A stretch of 64,000 bases of DNA from Roseiarcus sp963717215 (GCA_963717215.1 CAVQVS010000005.1:124001-188000); one strand, 5' to 3'; shown: positions 45,020 through 54,550, numbered from the stretch's first letter. Made by a program: numbers and translations. Notes: generated by a model from the letters alone, not told the origin.

Positions 45020-45223
45020 GTTGCTCGCCGTCCGGCTGTCGTCCGCCGGGCAAGTGGCGACACGTGTTCGTGATTGCTCCTGCCCGGGACTTGCGTGAGG
45101 AAGGCGGATGGCGCCTAAAGGGCTGCCGACGGGGTTAGGCGAGGCAAATAGGCCGGGAGGGGGAGTTTCTCTATTGCTTTGTGCGTTCACGACTTGGCCT
45201 GCGTAGCGGGGGCAAGAACAGGG

Positions 45224-46663
45224 ATGGTCGAGCGTTCGCGATGCGGTGCGTCGCTCGCGCGGGCGCCGCTGCTTATCGCCGCGCTTGCGACCTCCGGGTG
45301 TGCCCCGGTCGGTCCCAACTTTGAACGCCCGGCGGCGATCGTGTCGCCGCAGTTCAAGGAGATCAAGGGCTGGAAGATCGCGACGCCGCGCGCGAACGAG
45401 CCCAAGGGCGAGTGGTGGTCTGTTTTTCACGATCCAGAACTCGCCCAGCTTCTGCGGGTGGTCGTGGTGTCCAACCAGACGATCAAGGCGGACGAGGCCA
45501 ATTTCCGCCAGGGCCTGGCGCTCATCAACGAGGCTCGGTCCGGACTCTTTCCGACTATCAACGGCGTCGGCTCCGCGACGCGCTCTTCGCCCGCGCTGAC
45601 GAATTTGACCGCGGAAGCCTCGGGCGCATGGACGCTCGACATCTGGGGACAAATCAGGCGCGAGATCGAGTCCCAACAGGCTGGCGCCGAGACGAACGCC
45701 GCCATTCTCGCAAACGCCACGCTCGCCGCGCAATCGGCGCTCGCCCTCGCCTATGTAACGCTTCGACAGGCGGATTCGCTCGAGGACCTGCTCGCCGGGA
45801 CCATCGACGATTACAAGCGTTCGGTCACGATCACGCAAAACCAGTATAACGCCGGGACCGCCGCCAAGTCCGACGTCATCACCGCGCAGGCTCAGCTCCT
45901 CAATGCTCAGGCGGCGCTGATCGCCGCCGGCGTGACGCGTGCGCAAAGCGAACATGCGATCGCGGTTCTGATGGGCCGCCCTCCCGCGGGCCTGTCGATC
46001 CCGCACGGACGCTTGGCGACCCGGGTCCCCTCGGTTCCGGTCGGCCTGCCGTCGTCGCTGCTGGAGCGCAGGCCCGACGTCGCGGCGGCGGAGGAGACCA
46101 TGCGCCAGGCCAATGCGGAGATCGGCGTCCAGTTCGCCGGGTATTTTCCAGCCGTGTCGCTTTCCGGCCTCATCGGCTATTCAGGCAATCCCTTCGCAAC
46201 CCAGTTCGGTCCGAGCAACCCCATCTGGTCGTTCGGCTCATCGCTCGCTCAGCCCTTGTTCAACGGCGGTCTCACCACCGCCCAGGTCGAGGCGGCGCGC
46301 CAGACCTATCAGGCCGATGTCGCCACCTATCGCGAAACGGTTTTGTCGGCGATCCAGCAGGTCGAGGATGCGCTCGCGGGGATTCGCATCCTCTCCCGCG
46401 AGGTCAAGGTGCAGGAAGAAGACGTGCGCATCTCCCGCGAGGCGACGCAGATCACGCTCAACGAGTACAAGGCGGGCACCCAGGCTTTCACGGCGGTTGT
46501 CACCGCCGAGACGCAGCAACTGAGCGCCGAAGAGTTGCTGCTGACGACCCAGGGTCAACTGCAGACCGACGCGGTCAATCTGATCGTCGCGCTCGGCGGC
46601 GGCTGGAGCCAATCCATGCTTCCCGACGTGACCGCGCAGACCTCGGCGGTTCCGCCGCACTGA
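45224..46663 (+). CDS. NodT-family outer-membrane efflux lipoprotein
   Basis: A 479-residue outer-membrane channel of the TolC/OprM type. The lipobox ATSGC (Cys near residue 26) marks a lipoprotein signal; then PVGPNFERP, the standard NodT opening, and two coiled-coil repeats (TLAAQSALALAYVTLRQAD and TVLSAIQQVEDALAGIRILSREV). Such proteins form the exit duct for RND or EmrAB pumps. No RND pump or adaptor is next to it, so it may serve the EmrAB system about 40 kb away or another pump. ATG at 45224 opens the signal; the longer frame from 45179 is unlikely. Confidence 0.92.
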   Translation: MVERSRCGASLARAPLLIAALATSGCAPVGPNFERPAAIVSPQFKEIKGWKIATPRANEPKGEWWSVFHDPELAQLLRVVVVSNQTIKADEANFRQGLALINEARSGLFPTINGVGSATRSSPALTNLTAEASGAWTLDIWGQIRREIESQQAGAETNAAILANATLAAQSALALAYVTLRQADSLEDLLAGTIDDYKRSVTITQNQYNAGTAAKSDVITAQAQLLNAQAALIAAGVTRAQSEHAIAVLMGRPPAGLSIPHGRLATRVPSVPVGLPSSLLERRPDVAAAEETMRQANAEIGVQFAGYFPAVSLSGLIGYSGNPFATQFGPSNPIWSFGSSLAQPLFNGGLTTAQVEAARQTYQADVATYRETVLSAIQQVEDALAGIRILSREVKVQEEDVRISREATQITLNEYKAGTQAFTAVVTAETQQLSAEELLLTTQGQLQTDAVNLIVALGGGWSQSMLPDVTAQTSAVPPH

Positions 46664-46729
46664 AGGTAAAATATCTAATAAATTATGTATTTAATCCGCA
46701 GCGGTCGACGCACAGGTTTGGACCGCTCA

Positions 46730-46845
46730 TTTGGATTGTCTTGGCGCGTCGCCGTTTTGCCGCAAAAATCCCCGCTGGCGTGGTTTGGATTTCCTTGGAT
46801 TTCCTTGGATTTTCTCGTTCGAATCGAGACTTTTCAGTGGGTTAC
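46730..46845. repeat. Dispersed 116-base repeat, copy 2
   Basis: Gap-free match to 18306-18421. It retains the hairpin TCTCG-TTCGAAT-CGAGA and the terminal GGGTTAC. Here TTGGATTTCC is tandemly repeated, and the GC hairpin of copy 1 is degraded. It lies 66 bases after the efflux lipoprotein stop. The 376 bases between the flanking genes hold this repeat and AT-rich sequence but no gene I can support. Confidence 0.8.
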
Positions 46846-47038
46846 AGGGAAACAATCGCGAATTTTATTTCTCGGGCCGATGGTGGCCACAAGAGCGGCG
46901 AACGGCCGGCAGTCCGGACATGAGACAGGCAAGAATGTTCATAAGCCAAGTTTAATCTGATTTCTGATTTTCTGCAATCATTGTCGGCGTCCTGCTCGAG
47001 CCCGAAGCGCAGCGCCGCCATCCCTCGGCGGATCGTTT

Positions 47039-47611
47039 CTAAGCCGAGTTCCACAACGAGAGAACCGGCTCGTTTTTGTCATGCTCGTAGCCGAGGATGC
47101 TGACGCTCGCCGTGCCGAGCACGAAGAGACGGCCTTCGGACGGAGCAAGGCCGAGCCAGCGCGCCGCCAGCACCCTGAGAATGTGCCCGCTGGAAAATAC
47201 GATCGCCTGATCATCCGCCGCGCGCAGGCGGGTGATCACGTGATCGGCGCGCGCGCCGACATCGGCCGGCTGCTCGCCATTCGGGCACCCGTCGCGGAAC
47301 AGGAGCCAGCCGGGCCGCTGGCTCAGGATCTCGCTGCTCTTGCGACCCTCGTAATCGCCGTAATTCCATTCGAGCAGGTCGGGATCAAGCTTGGCGGCGT
47401 CGCCGAATCCAGCGAGCGCGCAAGTGCGAGCGGCGCGCTGAAGGGGGCTCGTGAAAACCCGGTCAAACTTGAGTCCCTTGAGGCGCTCGTGGAGCCCGCG
47501 CGCTTTGCGTTCGCCCTCCTCGGTGAGGGGAATGTCCGTCCGCCCCGTATGCTGGCCGCTTATGCTCCATTCTGTTTCGCCGTGGCGGACGAGATAGACG
47601 CGAGGAAGCAT
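47039..47611 (-). CDS. Histidine phosphatase family protein
   Basis: A 190-residue phosphoglycerate-mutase-like phosphatase. The catalytic LVRHGETEWS opens the protein; the second Arg is in FTSPLQRAARTC, the catalytic Glu in LLEWNYGDYEG, and the second His in VFSSGHILRVLAARW. It is shorter than mutases, so it is probably a small-molecule or protein phosphatase. The ATG at 47611 has TTTGGAG upstream and is the standard start (MLPRVYLVRHG). It is transcribed toward the repeat. Confidence 0.9.
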   Translation of the reverse strand: MLPRVYLVRHGETEWSISGQHTGRTDIPLTEEGERKARGLHERLKGLKFDRVFTSPLQRAARTCALAGFGDAAKLDPDLLEWNYGDYEGRKSSEILSQRPGWLLFRDGCPNGEQPADVGARADHVITRLRAADDQAIVFSSGHILRVLAARWLGLAPSEGRLFVLGTASVSILGYEHDKNEPVLSLWNSA

Positions 47612-48199
47612 GGCGACTCCAAATCCGCGACTTCGCAGCGAACGGCGCTGAAGGTCGCAACGTTTTACTCCGTCTAGCACTGATTTGGATATCGATCAGG
47701 GGGTGTCGAAAGCGCCAGTGGCGTGGGTTGCCTCGAGGCGCCTACGTCCGTCACTGCGCCTGGCGTCGTTCTTCTGTGCGGGGAACGAGAGGCTCGCCGT
47801 GAAGATCAGAGGGGCAAAGTCCCTGAGCGCCGCGAGGCCGAGATCAACCAGCGCGAGGGTCGGGAGAAACCGGTGAGAACACAGGCCCCATTCATCCACC
47901 TGAATCCGTAGAGTTATCGCAAGTCGGATTAAAGTATACTTTATGATGTTAATCCATATGAAATCCTGGAGCGACAATGAGCAGACGTCATCACGGCCTC
48001 GCGTGTCCTCACCAATATGTGAAGACAAGCGGCGGGGGTATCCTCTAGCCTTCGCCGCAAAGAACCCCATGTGGTTGTCACCAGCATTTACAGCCACTGG
48101 TCAGGCGCTGTTTCGATGGGCGTCTGAGTTCTTTTCGACCGGGTGCTGGAGTCTACATCGAGTTGATCGTTGTAGTCCGACATGCTTAGGAGGCATGAA
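47612..48199. other. 588-base region without a supported gene
   Basis: It is partly AT-rich and contains nested palindromes: TAAAGTATACTTTA (47930-47943) inside a GGATTAA...TTAATCC pair (47927-47955). A minus-strand open frame of about 130 codons spans part of it, but its composition is not protein-like. Possibly a decayed mobile-element edge; I cannot assign it. Confidence 0.35.
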
Positions 48200-48496
48200 A
48201 TGAGAAATGCGACAACGAGTCTTTTATTGGCTGGCGCCGCGTCTGCTTTGCTTGCCACGTCGGCATTCGCGCAGGTGGCCGGCAATCCGGGGGATCTTCA
48301 TACCCCCACCCCGTACATGAACGAATTTCGAACCAACACATACGGCTATACCCCGGGATCGGGTGGGCCTCTGGAAGTGTTCGCCGCGCCCTTCACCGCC
48401 GCGCCCCTCGCGGTTACAAACGGCGCGCCCGGCGCTGGAGGGTGTGGGGTCAGCCAGGACTTTAACGGCCGGTTCACCGCGCTCTGCGGCCTGTAA
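48200..48496 (+). CDS. Small exported protein of unknown function
   Basis: A 98-residue precursor: signal peptide MRNATTSLLLAGAASALLATSAFAQ, then a mature ~73 residues rich in Pro, Gly, Ala and Asn, with a Cys pair near the end (GGCGVSQ, TALCGL). TAGGAGG precedes the ATG at 48200 with good spacing, and a strong terminator follows 22 bases after its stop, so it is probably a monocistronic gene. No family recognised. Confidence 0.7.
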   Translation: MRNATTSLLLAGAASALLATSAFAQVAGNPGDLHTPTPYMNEFRTNTYGYTPGSGGPLEVFAAPFTAAPLAVTNGAPGAGGCGVSQDFNGRFTALCGL

Positions 48497-48518
48497 TCTG
48501 ATCGTAAGCGTTGTTTTC

Positions 48519-48551
48519 AGCGCCGCCCTCGAGGGCGGCGCTGGCGTTTTT
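48519..48551 (+). terminator. Rho-independent terminator
   Basis: A perfect 24-base GC-rich palindrome (48519-48542, stem AGCGCCGCCC with loop TCGA) followed four bases later by a run of five T. It ends the small exported-protein transcript. Confidence 0.9.
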
Positions 48552-48753
48552 GGGACGGGCAAATCGAGCTCGCGCGCGCGCCTGAGACGCCCTCGCGCCC
48601 GCCCGCACAAAAGCGGAACCAATAGAGTTCGTGGACGTTTCAGTCGCAGAGTTGGCCCCGCAACGTCCGGAAGGCCGACCGGTCGACGAGACGTCGCCGG
48701 TCGGGTGGTTGTCCTTCTTCGTCGTCGCGATTTCGGCGCCTAGGAGAACCCGC

Positions 48754-49203
48754 ATGAACAACGCGTTCTTGGCTTTGACAGCTGCAGGATTTGCCGGTCT
48801 CAGCGGATACGGCATCAACGCTCAGACGTCACCGATACAAACGGCGCAGGTGGTGAACGCCGCGCCCGACTACACGCAAGAGGCGGGCGTCTTCTCGCAA
48901 TGGTTGACCTCCACTGCGCCCCAGTGTGTGGCCGTGTCCCAAATCGGTTCCGTAGCGCACCTGACCAAGCTCACGCACGAGCAGTTCCAATTTGTGCGCG
49001 CTTTGTACATCGCCATTCCTCCGATTTCGCGAGCGCTTCCCCCAGGCGATAGCGCGGTGATCGCGAGCGCCGACGGCCGCTCTATGTTGGCCCTGGTTTC
49101 TGGCGGCGAGACTTGCGCGCGCTTCCTTGCTCCGGATTTCGTTTTGTCGATGCTGACTCAAGTCGGCAAAGGCGAGACTGAAGCGGCCGGAGACCCGATC
49201 TAA
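48754..49203 (+). CDS. Exported protein of unknown function
   Basis: A 149-residue precursor. The signal runs MNNAFLALTAAGFAGLSGYGINAQ, and the mature part has one Cys in APQCVAV and another in GETCARF, likely a disulfide, around alternating helix and strand segments. TAGGAGAACC precedes ATG 48754; the open frame continues upstream from 48631 but that part is not signal-like. No family recognised. It lies after the terminator of the preceding gene and so has its own promoter. Confidence 0.7.
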   Translation: MNNAFLALTAAGFAGLSGYGINAQTSPIQTAQVVNAAPDYTQEAGVFSQWLTSTAPQCVAVSQIGSVAHLTKLTHEQFQFVRALYIAIPPISRALPPGDSAVIASADGRSMLALVSGGETCARFLAPDFVLSMLTQVGKGETEAAGDPI

Positions 49204-49370
49204 GCCGAGCCCTCGCCCTTATTTGGGCGCCGTTGCAAGTTGAAGCCCCCGCTATTGCCGCGCGCCCCTTTCCATTTTAGGAAGAGAGGGGGCGGTTGAG
49301 TCGGCGCTTGCACTGCAAGCTGAGCTAGGTGATTGATCTAGCGACCGATCGCAGTGATCGGGGCAAAAAA

Positions 49371-50207
49371 ATGCGGGCATATCTGGCGCTAGCGGTTCTG
49401 CTCGGATCCTGCGGCGCGCCAGCGGCAGCGGCAGATTTGCCCACGAAAAAACCAGCTCCGCAGGAAATTGTCGCCCCCGTCTTGCCGTCCGGGTGGCATT
49501 ACGAGATCACCGGCTATGGCTGGGGATCTAGCATTGCGGGAAGCACCGGCTTCGGCTCTCTGCCGACGCTGCCCTATTACGCGAGCTTCGCCAAAGTGCT
49601 GGAACACTTCCAAGGCTCGTTCATGGGGGCCGTGGTCGCCCGCAACGACACGTTCATCGGCGGAGTCGATTTCGTGTGGGCGCGGATCGGCGGGTCCGGA
49701 GTCTTGCAGAACCCCGACAACCCGCTCTACGGCGGAAAGACCAGCCTCACCCTCAACGAGGCGTTCATCACCGCCTTCGGCGGCGTTCGCGTACCGCTCG
49801 GCATACCGAACCTTTCTCTTTACGGCACCGTTGGCGCTCGAAACTTCTACAGCGGGACCAAGCTCTCCGTCAGTGGACCGTTCGGCCTGTTCAATGGGAC
49901 CGAAACCGTCAACAAGGATTGGATCAATCCGGTTGCTGGTTTCGCTGCGCAGTATCGCTACGATGATCGCTGGTTCATGAACATGCTGGCTGATCTCGGC
50001 GGCTGGTCCGACAGCGCAACTGGACAGGCGCTCGCCTCGGTCGGCTACAATTGGACGCAGAACTTCGCCACCACCGTCGGCTATCGCGTGATGTACAATT
50101 ACACTCACCAGGACACCGGCGTTAACGCCATCACCTTCGAGCCAAGGAGCTTCCGCTATCAGCAGTGGATGTACGGGCCGTTCGCCGGGGCCAAATACAG
50201 TTTCTGA
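49371..50207 (+). CDS. Outer-membrane beta-barrel protein
   Basis: A 278-residue precursor. The signal MRAYLALAVLLGSCGAPAAAA is followed by ADLPTKKPAP, the usual start of rhizobial Omp25/RopB-like proteins. The rest alternates aromatic-rich strands with polar turns (YEITGYGWGSS, YGTVGARNFYSG, TTVGYRVMYNYTH) and ends in the terminal aromatic KYSF recognised by BamA. Probably a small porin or surface barrel. ATG at 49371 is taken as the start of the signal, with GGGGCA upstream. Confidence 0.82.
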   Translation: MRAYLALAVLLGSCGAPAAAADLPTKKPAPQEIVAPVLPSGWHYEITGYGWGSSIAGSTGFGSLPTLPYYASFAKVLEHFQGSFMGAVVARNDTFIGGVDFVWARIGGSGVLQNPDNPLYGGKTSLTLNEAFITAFGGVRVPLGIPNLSLYGTVGARNFYSGTKLSVSGPFGLFNGTETVNKDWINPVAGFAAQYRYDDRWFMNMLADLGGWSDSATGQALASVGYNWTQNFATTVGYRVMYNYTHQDTGVNAITFEPRSFRYQQWMYGPFAGAKYSF

Positions 50208-50230
50208 TCTCGGCGTGTTCTTCGGAGCGC

Positions 50231-50816
50231 TCACCAGCTTTCGAAGACGCGGGTGACGCGTTTCAGGAATGCGGCGCGCCTCGTCGAAGCATTGAAGTCC
50301 ATGTTGTAAAGGGCCAGATATTCGAAGCGGCCTTTCGGATCGAATAGCGCGCGGATGTTGTCACGAACGAAGCGTAATGGTGGATCGCCTTTGGCCAAGA
50401 CGTCTTGGCGAACCTCGCCATAGGCGCACACGGCGGCCATGCGCTCGATATGCTGAAGGTTGGGATGAAACAGTCCCGCCTGGTCGATGCGCGTGGCGAC
50501 GCCTGGTAGAAACACGCGCTGGAAATATCCCTGCAGGATCGCGGGCAGACCGTCGAACCAAACCGGAAAGACGAGCACGAGCGCTTCCGCGGCCTGGAGG
50601 CGCTGAACGTAGCTCTCGACTTCGCGAGTGTTCGCGCTCGTGTCGACGTAATGGAGAAGAGTCTCCCGCGACATCACCGGGTCGAACTTCTCCGCGTAAA
50701 GGTCGAGATCGTCGACCACATGCCCGCGAGAGCGGAGCGATCTCGATCACGCGCGCATGCAAGGCGGAAACGAAACTCGTTTCCAGCGGATGCGCGAAGA
50801 CGACAAGGATACGCAC
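50231..50816 (-). CDS. NAD(P)H:quinone reductase, flavodoxin-fold (one frameshift)
   Basis: A flavoprotein of about 195 residues of the Flavodoxin_2/MdaB-KefF type. N-terminal frame: MRILVVFAHPLETSFVSALHARV, the FMN/FAD-binding opening of the family. After a one-base shift near 50735: VVDDLDLYAEKFDPVMSRETLL, then the flavin loop VLVFPVWFDGLPAILQGYFQRVFLPG. The GTG start is one base after the stop of the MFS gene, so they form an operon. It would reduce quinones by two electrons, possibly protecting against the quinone-like substrates of the exporter. Confidence 0.83.
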
Positions 50817-50817
50817 G

Positions 50818-52455
50818 CTACGCTCCGGCAGGCTCCGCGCGTCGATTCCGCGCCTGATCGCGTTCAGCCGCGATGAGAAACTCGATGCGCGGGGGAGCGA
50901 TCAGCATCTCCCGGATTTCGTCCTCGAGCACCCGATCGGTGTTGGTGACCCGCTCGCGCAAATGCATGAGTTCGAGCCACGATTCGATCAGATAGGCTTC
51001 TTCATAGCGGCCGAGGTCGCCCGCGTCCTCAAAAATTCCCCATGCAAACGCGCCGTCGCGGCGGCGCTCAAATCCGAGTTCGTCGAGCGCGCGCACGAAC
51101 GCGGCGCTGTCCTTGGGGTCGATCCGGTACTCGATCTTGACCAGGACGGGCCCACGATCGTTATCGATTTCCTCCCGGGTTTCCGGCAGGGTCCAATGCT
51201 GGGAGGGCGAGAGGTCGACGGCCCCTTGCTGCAGCTTCCATCCCCAGGTGAGGGGAATCGCCAAAACGGCGCCTCCGGCGGCGATGAGCAGCGCGGCCGA
51301 AAGTCCAAATCTCGCGGCGACCTCGCCCCAGGCCGCGCTGCACGCAGTCATTGTCCCATAGATGACGGTCAGAAACACAGCGAGGCCGCGGCCCCGGACC
51401 CAATCTGGCAGGACATTCTGCGCGGAGGTGTAAAGGCAAGTCAGGTTGTTGACCCACGCCATTCCCGCGAGCAGGCAGGCGCAAAGCGAAATCGGGAGGT
51501 CCTGAGCGGTGGCGAACAGCGTCAGCGCACACACCGTCAGGAGCGTTCCGGCCGCAACCAGCCGATCAGCCCCGAACTTGTGGCGCAATCTCTCATGTCC
51601 AAGCGATCCGATGATCGCTCCTACGCTGATCGCGCTGAGCAGAATTCCGTAGTGCTCCGCGCCTTGTCCGGTTCGCCGAGCGATCAACGGCAAGAGCCCC
51701 CAATAGGCTGCGGTAAACGGATAGATAGCCAGGGTCCGCGCGAGCGTGGCCCACATGAGGCGGTTGTTCGCGGTATGCCGGAGGCCGGTGCGCAGAGCGC
51801 TGCTCAATCTTTCGGCGGGCAGGGACGCTCTCTGCCGCCCCGGCGCGCGCCACCAGGTGAGCGCGGCGATCACCATGAGATTGGCGCCGACAAATATCCA
51901 CAGCGGCGCCGCCGCCCCGTAGCGCACGATGATGAACCCGCCAAGCGCGGGACCGAGTGTGCGGCTGAGGTTGTAGCCAACGCTATACGCGGCCATTGCT
52001 CCCGGCATCACGGGCTTCGGCACGAGTTGCGGTACGATCGACAGCCAGGCGGGCGCATTGAGGGACCAGGCCGCGCTGAGCACGAATGTCGTCAAAAGCA
52101 ACAGCACCGGAGACACGAACTCGAGCGCCACCACGGCGGCGAAGACCGCCATCAACGCAGCGATCGCGTAGGAGACGATGACGATCATCCGACGCGGATC
52201 GACAATGTCGGCGATGGCGCCGGCGGGAAGCGTGAACAGAAAAATCGGCAGCGTGGTTGCGGTGTGCAGGAGCGAGACGTCGAACGGGTTGAGGTCGAAG
52301 GTCGTCATCAACCAGCCCGACGCCGCGTCGTACATGGCGATGCCGATCAGCGCGCAGGTGCTCGCCGTCCAGACGATCGCGAACGCCGGATGGGCGAACG
52401 CGCCAAGCATCGTTGACCGGTTGGAGGGCGGCTCCTGGCTGAAGCGAAAGTTCAT
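50818..52455 (-). CDS. MFS_3 (EntS-like) exporter with C-terminal alpha/beta domain
   Basis: A 545-residue protein. Residues about 20-410 form a major-facilitator unit of 12 helices of the EntS/'transmembrane secretion effector' family (LFTLPAGAIADIVDPRRM, NLSRTLGPALGG, GLLPLIARRTGQG). The last ~110 residues (VLVKIEYRIDPKDSAAF...GFERRRDGAFAWGIFED...YLIESWLELMHLRERVTN) are a soluble dimeric alpha/beta-barrel domain. Such proteins export siderophores or metabolites. A divergent paralogue with the same architecture lies at 52846, and a quinone reductase gene follows one base after this stop. Confidence 0.9.
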   Translation of the reverse strand: MNFRFSQEPPSNRSTMLGAFAHPAFAIVWTASTCALIGIAMYDAASGWLMTTFDLNPFDVSLLHTATTLPIFLFTLPAGAIADIVDPRRMIVIVSYAIAALMAVFAAVVALEFVSPVLLLLTTFVLSAAWSLNAPAWLSIVPQLVPKPVMPGAMAAYSVGYNLSRTLGPALGGFIIVRYGAAAPLWIFVGANLMVIAALTWWRAPGRQRASLPAERLSSALRTGLRHTANNRLMWATLARTLAIYPFTAAYWGLLPLIARRTGQGAEHYGILLSAISVGAIIGSLGHERLRHKFGADRLVAAGTLLTVCALTLFATAQDLPISLCACLLAGMAWVNNLTCLYTSAQNVLPDWVRGRGLAVFLTVIYGTMTACSAAWGEVAARFGLSAALLIAAGGAVLAIPLTWGWKLQQGAVDLSPSQHWTLPETREEIDNDRGPVLVKIEYRIDPKDSAAFVRALDELGFERRRDGAFAWGIFEDAGDLGRYEEAYLIESWLELMHLRERVTNTDRVLEDEIREMLIAPPRIEFLIAAERDQARNRRAEPAGA

Positions 52456-52845
52456 CGTCTATTCGATCCTCGGCGGACCCGCGCGCCTAGTGTGAGACAG
52501 GGCCGAATGCGTCATTTGCCAACGCCATAGCGCGCAGGCCGTAAAAAGGCTTTTCTTTCGACACCGCGAGCGGAATTCTGCTTCGACGGCCGCCACACGC
52601 TCGCGAAATTTGTCGAGTTCGTGGCGGCGCGCTTCGCCGAGACCAGTAGCCGTCACAAGAGGGGACGAGCCGGCTGGCGGGAAAGATTGGATTTGTGCGA
52701 ATAACCCAGCAGCGCACATTTTGAGCAGCCGCATCCGCTTGTCGGGGTCGCTTTTCGCACTGCGGCGCCTTGAAACCTTGCGCGCTGTTCGCCATTTGAT
52801 CCAGGAGTCCGGCAAGCATTAGCCGTCCGATTTCTCGCGCTTCCA
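52456..52845. other. Divergent gap between the two MFS genes
   Basis: About 390 bases that must hold both promoters. A minus-strand frame of ~118 codons covers most of it, but composition, the lack of a ribosome site and the position argue against a gene. I found no clear operator. Confidence 0.35.
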
Positions 52846-54541
52846 ATGGGGATCTTGTTGTCCAGCGAGTCCACCGCCCAGTCGGACGCGCCTGCAGCGA
52901 GTGTTTGGCGCTGGGGCGTTTTCGGCAATTTGGCGTTCACGATCATGCTGATCGCGAGCTCGGCGTCAAACGTCGGGTTCGCCATGTTCGACACCTCGTC
53001 GAACTGGCTCATGACCAGTCTCAATCCAGATCCGATGATGGTGTCGGCCGTACAGGTCGCCACCACTTTGCCAATGTTTCTCCTGACTCTTCCCGCGGGC
53101 GCGTTGACCGACATCATCGACGCGCGCCGCATGTTGATCGGCGCGCAGATTGCGGTGACGGCGATCTCAATCGCCTTTGCCGCCATCGTCACAATGCACT
53201 GGGCGACACCGACTGTGGTGCTGGCGACGGCGTTTTGCCTGGGCGGCAGCGGCGCCCTCGCGGCGCCGGCATGGCTGGTCATCACGCCGATGCTGGTGCC
53301 GAAACAAGATCTGGATAGCGCGATCGCGATCAACAACGCGAGCTACAATGTGAGTCGCGCGCTGGGGCCGGCGCTTGCGGGGTTGGCGATCGCGATCTTC
53401 AGCATCGCACTGCCGTTCTGGTGTTTTTGCGCCGGCAATATCGCGGTCCTCGTCACTCTGATTTGGTGGCGCGCGCCGCGCCGCACAAGGGAGACGCTTC
53501 CCGCGGAGCGCCTCATGAGCGCGCTGCGCACGGGCCTCCGCTACGCCAGAAACAACCGCGATCTCGACTCGACCCTCATTCGCGCCGTCGCGTTTTTCCC
53601 CTTCGCCAGCGCGTATTGGGCGCTTCTGCCTCTCGTCGCGCGCACGCAGATGCACAATGGACCGGAAGTCTATGGCATCCTGCTCGGCATGATCGGCGTG
53701 GGCTCGATTCTTGGGTCGTTTGGACTCAACAGCCTCAAGGCGCGCCTCGGTCCAGATCGGCTGGCCACGCTTGGGACCTTTGGCACAATTCTCGCGCTCG
53801 GGCTCTATGGCGCTGCCCGAGAGCCAATCGTCGCAGCCCTCGCGAGTCTGATTGCGGGCGCGTCGTGGATCACGATGATGACAACGCTGTTCGTCTCAGC
53901 CCAGGTTGCGTTGCCGGAGTGGGTCCGCGGGCGAGGGCCTCGCGCTTTTTCTCACAGCGTTTTTCGGCGCGATGACACTTGGCAGCGCGGTTTGGGGTAA
54001 GGTCGCGAGCGTTCAGGGCGTGCCTACCGCCCTTTTTCTTGCTGCGGCGTGTGCGGCGATCGGGATGGTCGTAACCGCGCGGTGGAGATTGCAGACCGCG
54101 GCCGCGCTCGACCTCACGCCAGCGATGCACTGGCGGACGCCGGTGTTTGTGCATCCGGTTGAGGACGATCAGGGGCCGATCCTTGTCACAGTCGAATATC
54201 GGATTGACCCGAAGGATATAAAACCCTTCCTCAGTCTGATCCATGAAATCGGCCTCGAGCGAAAACGCGATGGCGCTTATGCGTGGGGTGTCTTCGAGGA
54301 TACGCAGGTCAGCGGCCGGATCGTCGAGACCTTTCTCATTCAGTCGATGCTCGAACTCAGGCATCTGCGCACGCGGGTGACGATCGCCGATCGCTTGATC
54401 GAGGAACAGGCGGCCGCGTTCCTCAAGGAGCCGCGGAAGCCGACGTTCCTTGTCGCCCCGAGACGCCATCGTCAGAAACGACGGAAGGGATCGAAAGGGC
54501 TTGCGCCGCAGGCGGCCAGAGAACCCGCTCCGGTCGGGTAG
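52846..54541 (+). CDS. MFS_3 (EntS-like) exporter, paralogue with C-terminal domain (one frameshift)
   Basis: A protein of about 565 residues in the same family as its divergent neighbour: MFS core (FLLTLPAGALTDIIDARRM, NVSRALGPALAG, PLVARTQMHNGP), then a frame shift by one near 53938 in the WVRGRG loop, then LFLTAFFGAMTLGSAVWG and the soluble domain (VTVEYRIDPKDIKPF, ERKRDGAYAWGVFEDTQ, ETFLIQSMLELRHLRTRVT). A basic C-terminal tail (RRHRQKRRKG) is unusual. The pair arose by duplication; both retain the full soluble domain. Confidence 0.87.
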
Positions 54542-54550
54542 GGGGCGTCG

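Noticed and set aside
44378..46006. 542-codon minus-strand open frame
   Set aside because: It spans several genes antisense, including the lipoprotein efflux channel, and has no coherent domain.
46811..46832. tRNA T-arm-like hairpin TCTCG-TTCGAAT-CGAGA
   Set aside because: The T-arm resemblance has no acceptor stem or anticodon arm at the right distance, and copy 1 has a different loop. Not a tRNA.
18307..46955. Small open frames starting MDSLG.../MDCLG... on the repeat
   Set aside because: They look alike between copies, but most codon differences are non-synonymous and the frames run into unrelated sequence, so the repeat itself is the better explanation.
47696..48097. 133-codon minus-strand frame
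   Set aside because: No ribosome site, no domain, and its composition changes along its length; treated as non-coding.
50377..52416. 679-codon plus-strand open frame
   Set aside because: It is antisense to the MFS exporter; composition is Arg/Gly/Pro-rich with no domain, and the MFS reading is clearly coding.
52459..52815. 118-codon minus-strand frame in the divergent MFS gap
   Set aside because: No ribosome site or family resemblance, and the gap is needed for two promoters.
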